A DNA stretch of 6,619 nt, taken from contig JAEYUK010000221.1 of assembly GCA_023432655.1 (NCBI GenBank), positions 1 to 6,619 on the forward strand. The letters run 5' to 3'. Made by a program: the position numbers and the translations under genes. The stretch comes from Pseudomonadota bacterium (lineage in GTDB: Bacteria > Bdellovibrionota > Bacteriovoracia > Bacteriovoracales > Bacteriovoracaceae). Positions 1-6,361 of the stretch are shown here, in pieces. Under the pieces are notes generated by a model. It made no database searches. It was not told the origin of the DNA and saw only the letters and a program-made list of their open reading frames with translations. Within the stretch, counting starts at the first letter, position 1, and each line of letters starts with the position of its first letter.

Positions 1-1
1 G

Positions 2-166
2 GCCCTGGAGAAAGCAAGAAAACAGAAGCTTTCCTTCACGCCAGGTCCTCTTTTTTCTGCGACTAAACAATTCAATTCCTATTTGCGCATAAACTGTGCT
101 CACGACTTCACAGAAGAAAGAAACAACCAACTGGTCAAATTATGTCAGATATTAAATACCAAATAA
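2..166 (+). CDS. C-terminal end of a MocR/PdxR-like PLP-fold transcriptional regulator (partial)
   Basis: Frame 2 is open from the window edge to the TAA at 164-166 and gives 54 residues. The piece carries the pattern FTPGPLFSATKQF followed by LRINCAHDF and a short closing helix. This is how the aminotransferase-like domain of MocR/PdxR regulators (GntR-type winged helix fused to a fold type I PLP domain) usually ends: a PG-x-x-FSA segment, then an LR-[LI]-N segment whose arginine, in true aminotransferases, binds the substrate carboxylate. The DNA-binding domain and the PLP lysine would lie outside the window, so a plain class I/II aminotransferase cannot be excluded, although the FSA and LRIN wording favours MocR. 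It points the same way as the phospholipase gene about 80 bases downstream; the promoter between them suggests separate transcription. Family assignment rests on recognised motifs only. Confidence 0.72.
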   Translation, partial: ALEKARKQKLSFTPGPLFSATKQFNSYLRINCAHDFTEERNNQLVKLCQILNTK

Positions 167-191
167 CCAACAAACCTAATCACTTCCTGGC

Positions 192-204
192 CTACGTCAC
201 GTAG
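192..204. repeat. Short perfect inverted repeat CTACG-TCA-CGTAG upstream of the phospholipase promoter
   Basis: Two 5-base arms (192-196 and 200-204) flank a 3-base centre, ending 5 bases before the proposed -35 box at 210. The position suits an operator site, and a candidate regulator gene ends just upstream. With such short arms it may be chance. No T-run follows, so it does not look like an intrinsic terminator. Confidence 0.25.
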
Positions 205-209
205 CAAAT

Positions 210-239
210 TTGTCATTAGTCCGGGCCTGGGCCTATAGT
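210..239 (+). promoter_or_regulatory. Sigma70-like promoter for the phospholipase D / UPF0104 genes
   Basis: A -35 box TTGTCA (210-215, 5 of 6 to TTGACA) and a -10 box TATAGT (234-239, 5 of 6 to TATAAT) are separated by 18 bases. Counting the last base of the -10 as -7 puts +1 at 246, which is the G of an in-frame GTG of the downstream gene. That would make the message leaderless. The boxes are seen in the sequence; promoter activity and the +1 are inferred. Confidence 0.5.
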
Positions 240-245
240 GAGGGT

Positions 246-1700
246 GTGAAAAAGACCATCCTTAAAACTGGTAAAAACTGCTGGCGAATTTGTAATATTG
301 AGAAACTCTCTCTACTCGTGGATTCTCAAAATTATTATCAGGCATTTTTAGAGTGCAGTAAAAAAGCAGGTCAAAGCCTTCACATCGCCGGATGGGAAAT
401 AGATGCGAGAATGTTGATTGATCCCACAAATCAAAGGCCTGATCTATCATTTCGACAGTTTCTCAACCAAATATCCGATAAAGTTGTCGATATCCATCTA
501 CTATCCTGGAAGGCCCCATTCTATTTACGCTTTGGCCGCGAGCGTTTTGCAGGTCTAAAATGGAAATTAAAAGCTTCGTCTAAAATTAAATTCACCCATA
601 ATAGATACCCATATTTTTTTGGTTCCTTCCATGAAAAAATCGCGATCATTGATCAAAAGTGTGCTTTCATGGGCGGCATTGATATCGCTAAAATGAGATG
701 GGACACTTGCGGTCATGAGGTCATTAATGAATGTAGACGCGATTGGAATGGCAAATACTACAATCCCATTCATGATCTGCAATTTGTGCTCAGTGGCCCC
801 ATCATTAAGGATTTTTCAGAATTTATACAGAAGAGATCTGAGAAGAATTTATTTTTCACACAACAATCTCCTTCCATTTCGACTCCTCTTTGGCCAGATT
901 CCTTTTCTCCTGAAATTCATCACATCAAAGGGGCGATTTCCAGAACCGATGCAAAAGAACGAGTTTATGAAATTGAAGACCTTTACGTTGACGCCATCAG
1001 GAGTGCTGAAAAATTTATTCTTATAGAGAATCAATACTTCTCACACCACGGTATTATAAGAGAACTGGCCAATCAACTGCAAAAGAAAGAGGGACCGGAA
1101 GTTGTTATTATTCTTCCCATCAATTACCGGGGTAAATTTGAAAGAGCGATTTATCTAACTCAGAGAAACCGCGCTATGAAAACACTCAAAGCATCTGATC
1201 ATTATGGCCGTCTTAGATTCTATTATCCCGAAAACTCATCTCCACAAAATTTCATTGTCGTCCATTCAAAGTACATGGTGGTCGACAATACATTCATAAC
1301 TCTGGGATCTGCTAATCTTAACTACAGATCAATGAGGGTTGATAGGGAAATCAATTTAGGCATAGATGGTCACTCCAAGGGTGGAATCCAACAATTCATC
1401 GAGAGGAGTGTGTCCCGTGTTATGGCAGACCATTTAGGGATAGAAGAAAGCGAATTCTTAAGGACCTTCAATGAGAAAGAATCATTTATAAAGACCATCG
1501 AAACCCTAAGAAACAATAATTTAAAAACTTTGAATGAAATACCCTACGTCAAAGTTCCTCTTAAAATCTGGGTTCTAAATTTTCTCTACCCCATAGTGGA
1601 TATAAAAAAGGCCGTACCAAAAAGCTATTTCTATTTCATCATCGGAAGCTTCATCATAATCTTTCTTTTAACGGTCAAGGTCATCAATGGAAGTGAGTAG
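246..1700 (+). CDS. Phospholipase D / cardiolipin synthase-like protein, two HKD motifs, C-terminal membrane anchor
   Basis: This is a phospholipase D superfamily enzyme, probably acting on membrane phospholipids (phosphatidyl transfer as in cardiolipin synthase ClsB, or hydrolysis). From the GTG it has 484 residues. Conserved features are GKNCWR (about residues 9-14), GWEID (about 49-53), HKD motif 1 HEKIAIID (His129, Lys131, Asp136) followed by GG, the IENQYF segment (about 260-265), and HKD motif 2 HSKYMVVD (His340, Lys342, Asp347) followed by GSANLNYRS. Both catalytic halves look intact. The last 25 residues form a hydrophobic segment, YFYFIIGSFIIIFLL, so the enzyme is likely tail-anchored. 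Start choice: an in-frame TTG at 210 adds 12 residues but is itself the proposed -35 box and has no ribosome binding site; GTG 246 sits just before the conserved region, though it also lacks a properly spaced Shine-Dalgarno. The 3' end overlaps the next gene by 14 bases, as expected for a coupled pair like E. coli clsB-ybhN. Confidence 0.88.
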   Translation: MKKTILKTGKNCWRICNIEKLSLLVDSQNYYQAFLECSKKAGQSLHIAGWEIDARMLIDPTNQRPDLSFRQFLNQISDKVVDIHLLSWKAPFYLRFGRERFAGLKWKLKASSKIKFTHNRYPYFFGSFHEKIAIIDQKCAFMGGIDIAKMRWDTCGHEVINECRRDWNGKYYNPIHDLQFVLSGPIIKDFSEFIQKRSEKNLFFTQQSPSISTPLWPDSFSPEIHHIKGAISRTDAKERVYEIEDLYVDAIRSAEKFILIENQYFSHHGIIRELANQLQKKEGPEVVIILPINYRGKFERAIYLTQRNRAMKTLKASDHYGRLRFYYPENSSPQNFIVVHSKYMVVDNTFITLGSANLNYRSMRVDREINLGIDGHSKGGIQQFIERSVSRVMADHLGIEESEFLRTFNEKESFIKTIETLRNNNLKTLNEIPYVKVPLKIWVLNFLYPIVDIKKAVPKSYFYFIIGSFIIIFLLTVKVINGSE

Positions 1701-2637
1701 AAAGAGAATTACGCAAAAGATAACTCCTTTCATTACATTTGGATTTTTCTGTCTTGTGTTTTTTCTTCTTTACCAGGCCCTATCCGAAATTAAATTCACT
1801 GATGTAAAGATGGCCTTCGTGAAATTCAATTTTTTTGAATTGTTACCAATTCTCATCCTGGTTCTTATTAACTTCTTAGTTCTAGGGAGTTTCGATTTCC
1901 TGGGGCTCCGCTATTTTGATGTTAAAAAGATTCATCCAGCCAAAATTTACTGGAGTGCTATAACCTGTTACGCCTTCACTCTCAACCTTGGGGCCTTCGT
2001 TGGAGGATTAGGTTTAAGATACCGTATCTATCGAGGTTGGGATATCCCACTCGGAACGATAACAAAAGTTATTATGTTTTCAACCTTAGGGAACTGGATT
2101 GGGCACGTACTTCTACTTTCTCTCACAATGCTCTTTTATGCCCCTCAGGTAAAAGTACTAACAACACTTCCTCTTATAAGTATCTACAGTGTTGGTGCTC
2201 TAGGAAGCTGTGCCATCATTCTTTATTTTGTTCTTTGTTACAGAAGAACAGAGATGACTTTCAAAAAGGAAAAGTTCATCTTTCCACCACTGCCCTTGGC
2301 CTTACTACAATTAACATTGTCCCTTATTCAATGGTCAATTTTGGCGCTAATTATCAAGACCCTCATCACCCAAATCGGCTCTAAAGCAGATTTCACTCAG
2401 GTTCTTTTTACCTACCTCTTAACGGGTCTGGCCGGGGTTTTAACCCATATTCCTGCAGGGCTGGGTATACATGAAACTATTTTCCTTAAAATGAACTTCG
2501 AGATATCTCCGAGTAATATCATTGCGGTTCTTATTGCTTTTCGTCTTTTGTACTACCTGATCCCTTTACTAATAGCAGCTCCAGGTTATTTTATTCTGGA
2601 GCTTTATCAAAAGCGAAGGGACTTGCGGAAATTTTAA
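1687..2637 (+). CDS. UPF0104 / lysylphosphatidylglycerol synthase transmembrane-region family protein (YbhN-like)
   Basis: A 316-residue polytopic inner-membrane protein. I see about eight hydrophobic segments (near residues 14-32, 51-69, 86-105, 126-150, 161-184, 200-224, 237-256 and 276-303), the same number as the flippase-like N-terminal half of MprF. Family marks are the GLGLRYRIYRGW loop (about 107-118) followed by TKVIMFSTLGNWIGH, and the late HIPAGLGIHETIFL motif (about 254-267), equivalent to the P-x-G-[LI]-G-x-x-E signature of this family. There is no C-terminal aminoacyltransferase domain, so it is the stand-alone YbhN type and should not make lysyl-PG by itself. The ATG lies inside the end of the phospholipase gene, with AAGG at 1677-1680 six bases upstream, so translational coupling is likely. 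A role in moving or sensing lipids linked to the neighbouring enzyme is inference; the substrate is unknown. Confidence 0.85.
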   Translation: MEVSRKRITQKITPFITFGFFCLVFFLLYQALSEIKFTDVKMAFVKFNFFELLPILILVLINFLVLGSFDFLGLRYFDVKKIHPAKIYWSAITCYAFTLNLGAFVGGLGLRYRIYRGWDIPLGTITKVIMFSTLGNWIGHVLLLSLTMLFYAPQVKVLTTLPLISIYSVGALGSCAIILYFVLCYRRTEMTFKKEKFIFPPLPLALLQLTLSLIQWSILALIIKTLITQIGSKADFTQVLFTYLLTGLAGVLTHIPAGLGIHETIFLKMNFEISPSNIIAVLIAFRLLYYLIPLLIAAPGYFILELYQKRRDLRKF

Positions 2638-2700
2638 GATTTCATGTGTAAGAAAATTGCTAAAATTTTCGTTGAGTTTCCCTCGATAAAAGGAGCAACT

Positions 2701-3048
2701 ATGACAGCAAAAAGATCAAGTCGACAAAGCAAAACAACTTCTCCAATAAAAAAAACAAGGGCCAAAAGAAGTTCATCCAGACCGATAAAAGAAAAACTCA
2801 ACTTTGAACGTAAAAACTATGAGAGTACTGCCAGAGAGTACAAGGATGCTCTTTGGGAATTCATGAACAGGCCCGGAGTGAAGTACTTTGCCGGAGGGCT
2901 TGCGACCGCAGTGCTGGCACGTCTGGCCAGTGGAATATCTGAAAGATACCCTGAAATATCCAAGTTCTTAAAAGAAAATATCGAGAACATGGAAACCAAA
3001 CTCAGTGAGTTCCGTAGCGAGGACCGAGAAGAACCTCTTCACCACTAA
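2701..3048 (+). CDS. Small unrecognised protein with a strongly basic N-terminal tail and one hydrophobic segment
   Basis: A 115-residue protein that I do not recognise. Residues 1-38 hold about 14 Lys/Arg and only two acidic residues, with many Ser/Thr, and look disordered (nucleic-acid or acidic-lipid binding in character). Residues 39-58 look helical. Residues 60-79 (VKYFAGGLATAVLARLASGI) are hydrophobic and rich in small residues but contain an Arg, so they could be one membrane helix or a buried or amphipathic helix. The end (about 92-112) is acidic and helical. No signal peptide cleavage site is seen. ATG 2701 is chosen because AGGAG at 2691-2695 sits five bases before it; an in-frame upstream ATG at 2644 would add 19 residues but has no ribosome binding site. 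It lies 63 bases after the UPF0104 gene with no clear terminator between, so it is probably co-transcribed with the lipid genes. Confidence 0.72.
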   Translation: MTAKRSSRQSKTTSPIKKTRAKRSSSRPIKEKLNFERKNYESTAREYKDALWEFMNRPGVKYFAGGLATAVLARLASGISERYPEISKFLKENIENMETKLSEFRSEDREEPLHH

Positions 3049-3056
3049 AAAACTTC

Positions 3057-3084
3057 AGGGCCGGTGTACTGACTCACCGGCCTT
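3057..3084. terminator. Hairpin between convergent genes, probable shared transcription terminator
   Basis: GGCCGGTG (3059-3066) pairs perfectly with CACCGGCC (3075-3082) around an 8-base loop, and the stem extends by a G-U and an A-U pair. On the plus strand only TT follows directly. On the minus strand a T6 run (the A-run at 3047-3052) comes a few bases after the stem, so the hairpin is better placed to end the minus-strand amidotransferase transcript, whose stop codon is 3 bases away. The location between two converging stop codons supports the call; the weak U-tract on the plus side limits it. Confidence 0.65.
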
Positions 3085-3086
3085 GC

Positions 3087-3746
3087 TCATAAGTATGTTT
3101 CAAAGAATTTTTTTAATAATCTCTGGCCATCTCGTATGCCAACACTGACTTCGTCAGAGTTAAGTATTCCTATGTCATGATCACAGAAATACAAAGAGGC
3201 TTCCGGATGGGCCTGAGTGGTAAGCATAGGGAGTGTTTTATGAATGACAATGTCATGAGGGAGTCCAGTACCTACGGATAAAAGATCAGGCCCTAGAGAT
3301 TTAACGGTTTGTTTGTGCGTGACAGGGAGGTTAAAGATTTCACCTTTTTTAAAATTCCCAAAATCTTGTGTTAAGGTGATTTCTCTTAAACCTTTAATCT
3401 TCTCCCCCGACTCGTAATGATCTTCCACCACTGATCCAAAAGCATGACAAAGAATTTGGTGTCCGAAACAGGCCCCTAGCATGGGCTTACCTTTCTTTAA
3501 TTCATTAACAAGGAACTCGGCCAAGGGGGCATGCCAAACCAAAGGTTCTGTGACATTAGAGGCAGATCCACCGACAAAATAGGCATCAATTCGTGAAGCA
3601 TCAGAGAGGAGGGACTTTAGCCCCAGCTTATCAGGAGCATAATAAACGAAGGGTACGTTCAGTAGATCCACAAGACCATTAAAACAGTGGGCCGCAGGAG
3701 AAACCAAATAGGGATCAATGAAAGCTATACGTTGAATTTTTTTCAT
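3087..3746 (-). CDS. Stand-alone class I glutamine amidotransferase-like protein
   Basis: A 219-residue protein matching the class I glutamine amidotransferase domain (GMP synthase GATase-like fold), which hydrolyses glutamine or a related gamma-glutamyl amide using a Cys-His-Glu triad. The nucleophile elbow GACFGHQ holds Cys93 and the motif QAHPEAS holds His180 and Glu182, so the triad is complete. A VTHKQ segment (about 142-146) sits where many members have an HGD- or HxD-like element. No synthetase or ammonia-acceptor domain is fused or adjacent, so the partner and true substrate are unknown; gamma-glutamyl peptidase or amide hydrolase activity is possible. The start is ATG 3746, with AGGA at 3754-3757 seven bases upstream on the minus strand; a TTG two codons earlier would overlap that site. 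The gene is transcribed against the lipid genes and divergently from the exported-protein gene. Confidence 0.83.
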   Translation of the reverse strand: MKKIQRIAFIDPYLVSPAAHCFNGLVDLLNVPFVYYAPDKLGLKSLLSDASRIDAYFVGGSASNVTEPLVWHAPLAEFLVNELKKGKPMLGACFGHQILCHAFGSVVEDHYESGEKIKGLREITLTQDFGNFKKGEIFNLPVTHKQTVKSLGPDLLSVGTGLPHDIVIHKTLPMLTTQAHPEASLYFCDHDIGILNSDEVSVGIRDGQRLLKKFFETYL

Positions 3747-3761
3747 ATCCAAATCCTAATC

Positions 3762-3790
3762 ATTCTTCTCTGCATTAGCAAGGTCGTCAA
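3762..3790 (-). promoter_or_regulatory. Possible promoter for the glutamine amidotransferase gene
   Basis: On the minus strand TTGACG (3785-3790, 5 of 6 to the -35 consensus) is followed after 17 bases by AAGAAT (3762-3767, 4 of 6 to the -10). The implied +1 near 3755 would fall inside the ribosome binding site, leaving a very short leader, which weakens the call. Confidence 0.25.
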
Positions 3791-3833
3791 TTGTGTGGAG
3801 CACTTTTTGCAATAAGGAGGCAGTTACTTTTTA

Positions 3834-3839
3834 AAGGAG
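3834..3839 (+). promoter_or_regulatory. Ribosome binding site that sets the start of the DUF5602-like gene
   Basis: AAGGAG lies eight bases before ATG 3848. A second, even stronger site, AAGGAGG (3814-3820), lies upstream but has no ATG, GTG or TTG at usable distance, so it appears to be a decoy or part of a longer reading frame opening at TTG 3791. Confidence 0.7.
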
Positions 3840-3847
3840 AAAAACCT

Positions 3848-4579
3848 ATGGCATTTTTATTAACTCTGGCTTCTTTAATAAGCTTTCTGAGTTTTTCTGA
3901 TGCTCAAGCTGCTACCTATTGGGGCAAAAGAGTTTCGGTCGGGAAAGGGTATGCTCAGACTTATATTGAAGTGAACAATAAAAAACTCGAGTCCTTTGGA
4001 ATTGGACTTTCCCCCTCTGCTTTAAAAGGATTACCCCATCACATGAAGGAGTATCAACTTCCTCTCCCTAATTATAAGGTTTCCCCCTATAAACTTATAA
4101 CTATTGATTGGAACCCTCAGGGCCACGAGCCCGGCGGAGTCTACGACCGGCCACATTTTGATTACCATTTCTACTTAATTTCAAATACGGCCCGCAAGAA
4201 AATATCATGTCAGGGAAATGATGCCGCTATTTGCATAAAGAATCCCGAAGAAAGAAAGCTCCCAAGTAATTATGCGCCTACTCCTGAAGGAGTACCGCAA
4301 ATGGGCTGGCATTGGGTAGACCTGCTCTCCCCTGAATTCAATGGAGGCATTTTTACCAGAACATTTATTTACGGATATTATGATGGTGGACTTATTTTTA
4401 TTGAGCCTATGGTTACGACTGAATATTTAAAATCGAAGGTCACTTCACACAATAACATCCGCCAACCGGAGTTATATCCTTTTGAAGGAGAATATCCGTC
4501 AAGCTACAAAGTTTTCTATGACCAGACACTAAAACTTCATAAAGTTGAACTAACTAATTTTAATCGTCCTTTGGAATAG
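3848..4579 (+). CDS. Predicted exported DUF5602 / TTHB210-like protein
   Basis: A 243-residue protein. Residues 1-21 form a hydrophobic leader ending in AQA, with likely signal peptidase I cleavage before ATYWG. The mature part resembles, from memory, the DUF5602 (TTHB210-like) family, named after a Thermus thermophilus protein of unknown activity: GHEPGGVYDRPHFDYHFY (about residues 92-109), then VPQMGWHWVDLLSPEF (about 149-164) and FIYGYYDGGLIFIEPMVT (about 173-190). His93, His103, His107 and His155 with Glu186 could form a metal site, but this is inference. Only two cysteines are present, Cys121 and Cys129, a possible disulfide in the periplasm. ATG 3848 has a good ribosome binding site, but its leader lacks the usual Lys/Arg near the N-terminus; TTG 3791, with AAGG seven bases before it, would add 19 residues including RR and two Lys. 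The stop codon is 3 bases before the GH15 start, so the two are co-expressed. Confidence 0.75.
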   Translation: MAFLLTLASLISFLSFSDAQAATYWGKRVSVGKGYAQTYIEVNNKKLESFGIGLSPSALKGLPHHMKEYQLPLPNYKVSPYKLITIDWNPQGHEPGGVYDRPHFDYHFYLISNTARKKISCQGNDAAICIKNPEERKLPSNYAPTPEGVPQMGWHWVDLLSPEFNGGIFTRTFIYGYYDGGLIFIEPMVTTEYLKSKVTSHNNIRQPELYPFEGEYPSSYKVFYDQTLKLHKVELTNFNRPLE

Positions 4580-4582
4580 AGC

Positions 4583-6352
4583 ATGTCAAAACCGCTTGAA
4601 GACTATGGTCTTATCAGCAATTGCTTAAGCGCCGCCTTAGTAGGGAAAGATGGTTCAATCGATTGGCTCTGTCTTCCCTGCTTTGACTCTGCGGCCTGTT
4701 TTGCTTCTCTTTTAGGAAATAAAGAGAATGGCCATTGGAAAATTTCCCCTGCAGAAGATTATAAAATATCAAGGCGCTACATTGAAGAGAGCATGGTTTT
4801 AGAAACTCTTTTTGAAACTTCTCGCGGTAGCTGCAAGCTTATTGATTGCATGTTGATTGGTGAAGATCATCCGACTTTAGTCCGCTCCATACAGGGCCTT
4901 ACGGGTGAAGTAGAGATGCAAATGGAATTCATTGTGAGATTTGATTATGGAAGTATCGTCCCTTGGGTAAGAAGGAATAAAAACAGTGACGGCATCCATG
5001 CTATCGCAGGTCCGGACGGTTTAGTTTTATACTCCCCTATAACTCTCCAGGGAGAAAACCTTCACACTCTGGGTAAGTTCATTTGCCAAGCGGGGCAGGA
5101 AATAAATTTCAATATCATATGGTATGATTCTCACAATACCATTCCACCAAATATATCTAAGCCCACAAAAAAAATTCAAGCAACGATAGATTGGTGGAAA
5201 AAATGGTGTTCTCATAACACCTATAATGGATTTCATTCCGAAGAGGTTCTACGTTCACTTATTACACTCAAAGGTCTTACTTATCATCCTACGGGTGCCA
5301 TTGTCGCAGCTCCCACAACTTCCCTACCCGAATCATTAGGAGGAAGTCGAAACTGGGATTACCGCTTTGGTTGGATCCGGGATTCAAGTTTTACTTTAAT
5401 GGCCTTATTAAGAGCGGGTTATGCTGAAGAGGCTTCTCGATGGAATGAGTGGCTACTGCGGGCCGTGGCCGGAACCTCTTCTCAGCTCAATATCATGTAT
5501 GGGATCAGAGCTGAACGGCGGCTTACAGAAATTGAACTGCCCTGGCTGGATGGTTATGAGAATTCACGTCCTGTTAGAACAGGGAATGCGGCCTATAAGC
5601 AGTTTCAACTCGATGTCTACGGAGAGCTCGTGGCCACCGGCTATGTGGGGCGACATTACGGACTTAAATTTAACGAGGATGCCTGGAGGATTGAGGCCAA
5701 TGCTATCAAGTATATTTGTGAACATTGGACAGAGCCAGATGAAGGAATCTGGGAAGTGCGAGGAAAGTCACGGCAATTTACTCACTCGAAACTTATGGCA
5801 TGGGTGGCCCTTAAATACGCTATTGAAAGTGTAGAGAAACATGGAGTAACAGGTGACATCAATTATTGGAGAATCATTTGCGAAAAAATCCATCAAGACA
5901 TTTGCTCAAAAGGATTTGATCAAGAGCTTAATGCCTTCGTTCAGTATTATGGATCAAAGGAACTGGACGCCAGCCTTCTTATGATGGGTCTCGTAGGCTT
6001 TTTACCAATGGATGACCCAAGGATTATCGGAACAGTAGAGGCCATAAGGAAGACTCTTAGTAGAGATGGATTTCTACTTAGATATCTTCCAAATCCAGAT
6101 TTGGATGGACTTACCGGGGTTGAAGGCTGTTTTATCCCCTGCTCTTTTTGGTTAGTCAGAAATTTAATTCTTATGGGAAGAAAAGAGGAAGCTTTGGAGC
6201 TCTACGAAAAGTTATGCTCCACTAAGAACGATCTGGGTCTCTTCGCTGAAGAGTATTCGACGTTTCATAAACGCATGGTAGGTAATTTTCCCCAGGCCTT
6301 TACACATATCAGTCACATCAATGCAGCGATGGAACTTAACAGGTTTTTGTAG
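4583..6352 (+). CDS. Glycoside hydrolase family 15 protein (glucoamylase/trehalase type)
   Basis: A 589-residue enzyme of the bacterial GH15 type: a beta-rich N-terminal trehalase-like domain (about 1-200, starting LEDYGLISN and DGSIDWLCLPCFDS), then the (alpha/alpha)6 barrel. Barrel marks are GSRNWDYRFGWIRDSSF (about 254-270), LPWLDGYENSRPVRTGNAA (about 319-337) and QLDVYGE (342-348). By comparison with fungal glucoamylase motifs, Glu391 in GIWEVRG is the likely general acid and Glu556 in LFAEEY the likely base; both are present, so the enzyme looks active. The family inverts configuration and releases glucose from alpha-glucosides (maltodextrins, isomaltose-type sugars or trehalose); the sequence alone does not settle which. 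No signal peptide is seen, so it should act in the cytoplasm, unlike its exported upstream neighbour. It begins 3 bases after that gene's stop with only a weak ribosome site, which suggests translational coupling. Confidence 0.92.
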   Translation: MSKPLEDYGLISNCLSAALVGKDGSIDWLCLPCFDSAACFASLLGNKENGHWKISPAEDYKISRRYIEESMVLETLFETSRGSCKLIDCMLIGEDHPTLVRSIQGLTGEVEMQMEFIVRFDYGSIVPWVRRNKNSDGIHAIAGPDGLVLYSPITLQGENLHTLGKFICQAGQEINFNIIWYDSHNTIPPNISKPTKKIQATIDWWKKWCSHNTYNGFHSEEVLRSLITLKGLTYHPTGAIVAAPTTSLPESLGGSRNWDYRFGWIRDSSFTLMALLRAGYAEEASRWNEWLLRAVAGTSSQLNIMYGIRAERRLTEIELPWLDGYENSRPVRTGNAAYKQFQLDVYGELVATGYVGRHYGLKFNEDAWRIEANAIKYICEHWTEPDEGIWEVRGKSRQFTHSKLMAWVALKYAIESVEKHGVTGDINYWRIICEKIHQDICSKGFDQELNAFVQYYGSKELDASLLMMGLVGFLPMDDPRIIGTVEAIRKTLSRDGFLLRYLPNPDLDGLTGVEGCFIPCSFWLVRNLILMGRKEEALELYEKLCSTKNDLGLFAEEYSTFHKRMVGNFPQAFTHISHINAAMELNRFL

Positions 6353-6356
6353 GAGG
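6351..6356 (+). promoter_or_regulatory. Ribosome binding site overlapping the GH15 stop codon
   Basis: A consensus AGGAGG shares its first two bases with the TAG stop of the GH15 gene and stands five T residues before ATG 6362. The overlap ties translation of the FMN reductase gene to the same message. Confidence 0.8.
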
Positions 6357-6361
6357 TTTTT

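Noticed and set aside
222..233. GGCC-TG-GGCC repeat near the phospholipase start
   Set aside because: It is a short GC-rich direct/palindromic word inside the promoter spacer, too short to support an operator or hairpin call.
849..1034. Open frame on the minus strand inside the phospholipase gene, and similar antisense or out-of-frame openings elsewhere in the window
   Set aside because: These lie within strongly conserved coding sequence of recognised families, have no ribosome sites and give peptides without recognisable domains.
2652..2670. Seven-base AT-rich inverted repeat (GAAAATT / AATTTTC, 5-base loop) between the UPF0104 gene and the small basic protein gene
   Set aside because: The stem is almost all A-T and followed by no convincing T-run, so it is too weak to call as a terminator; chance is likely in an AT-rich spacer.
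3807..3835. TTGCAA-N17-TTTAAA as a promoter for the exported-protein gene
   Set aside because: Only 4 of 6 matches in each box, and the implied start would fall at the ribosome binding site itself; no better plus-strand promoter was found in this spacer.
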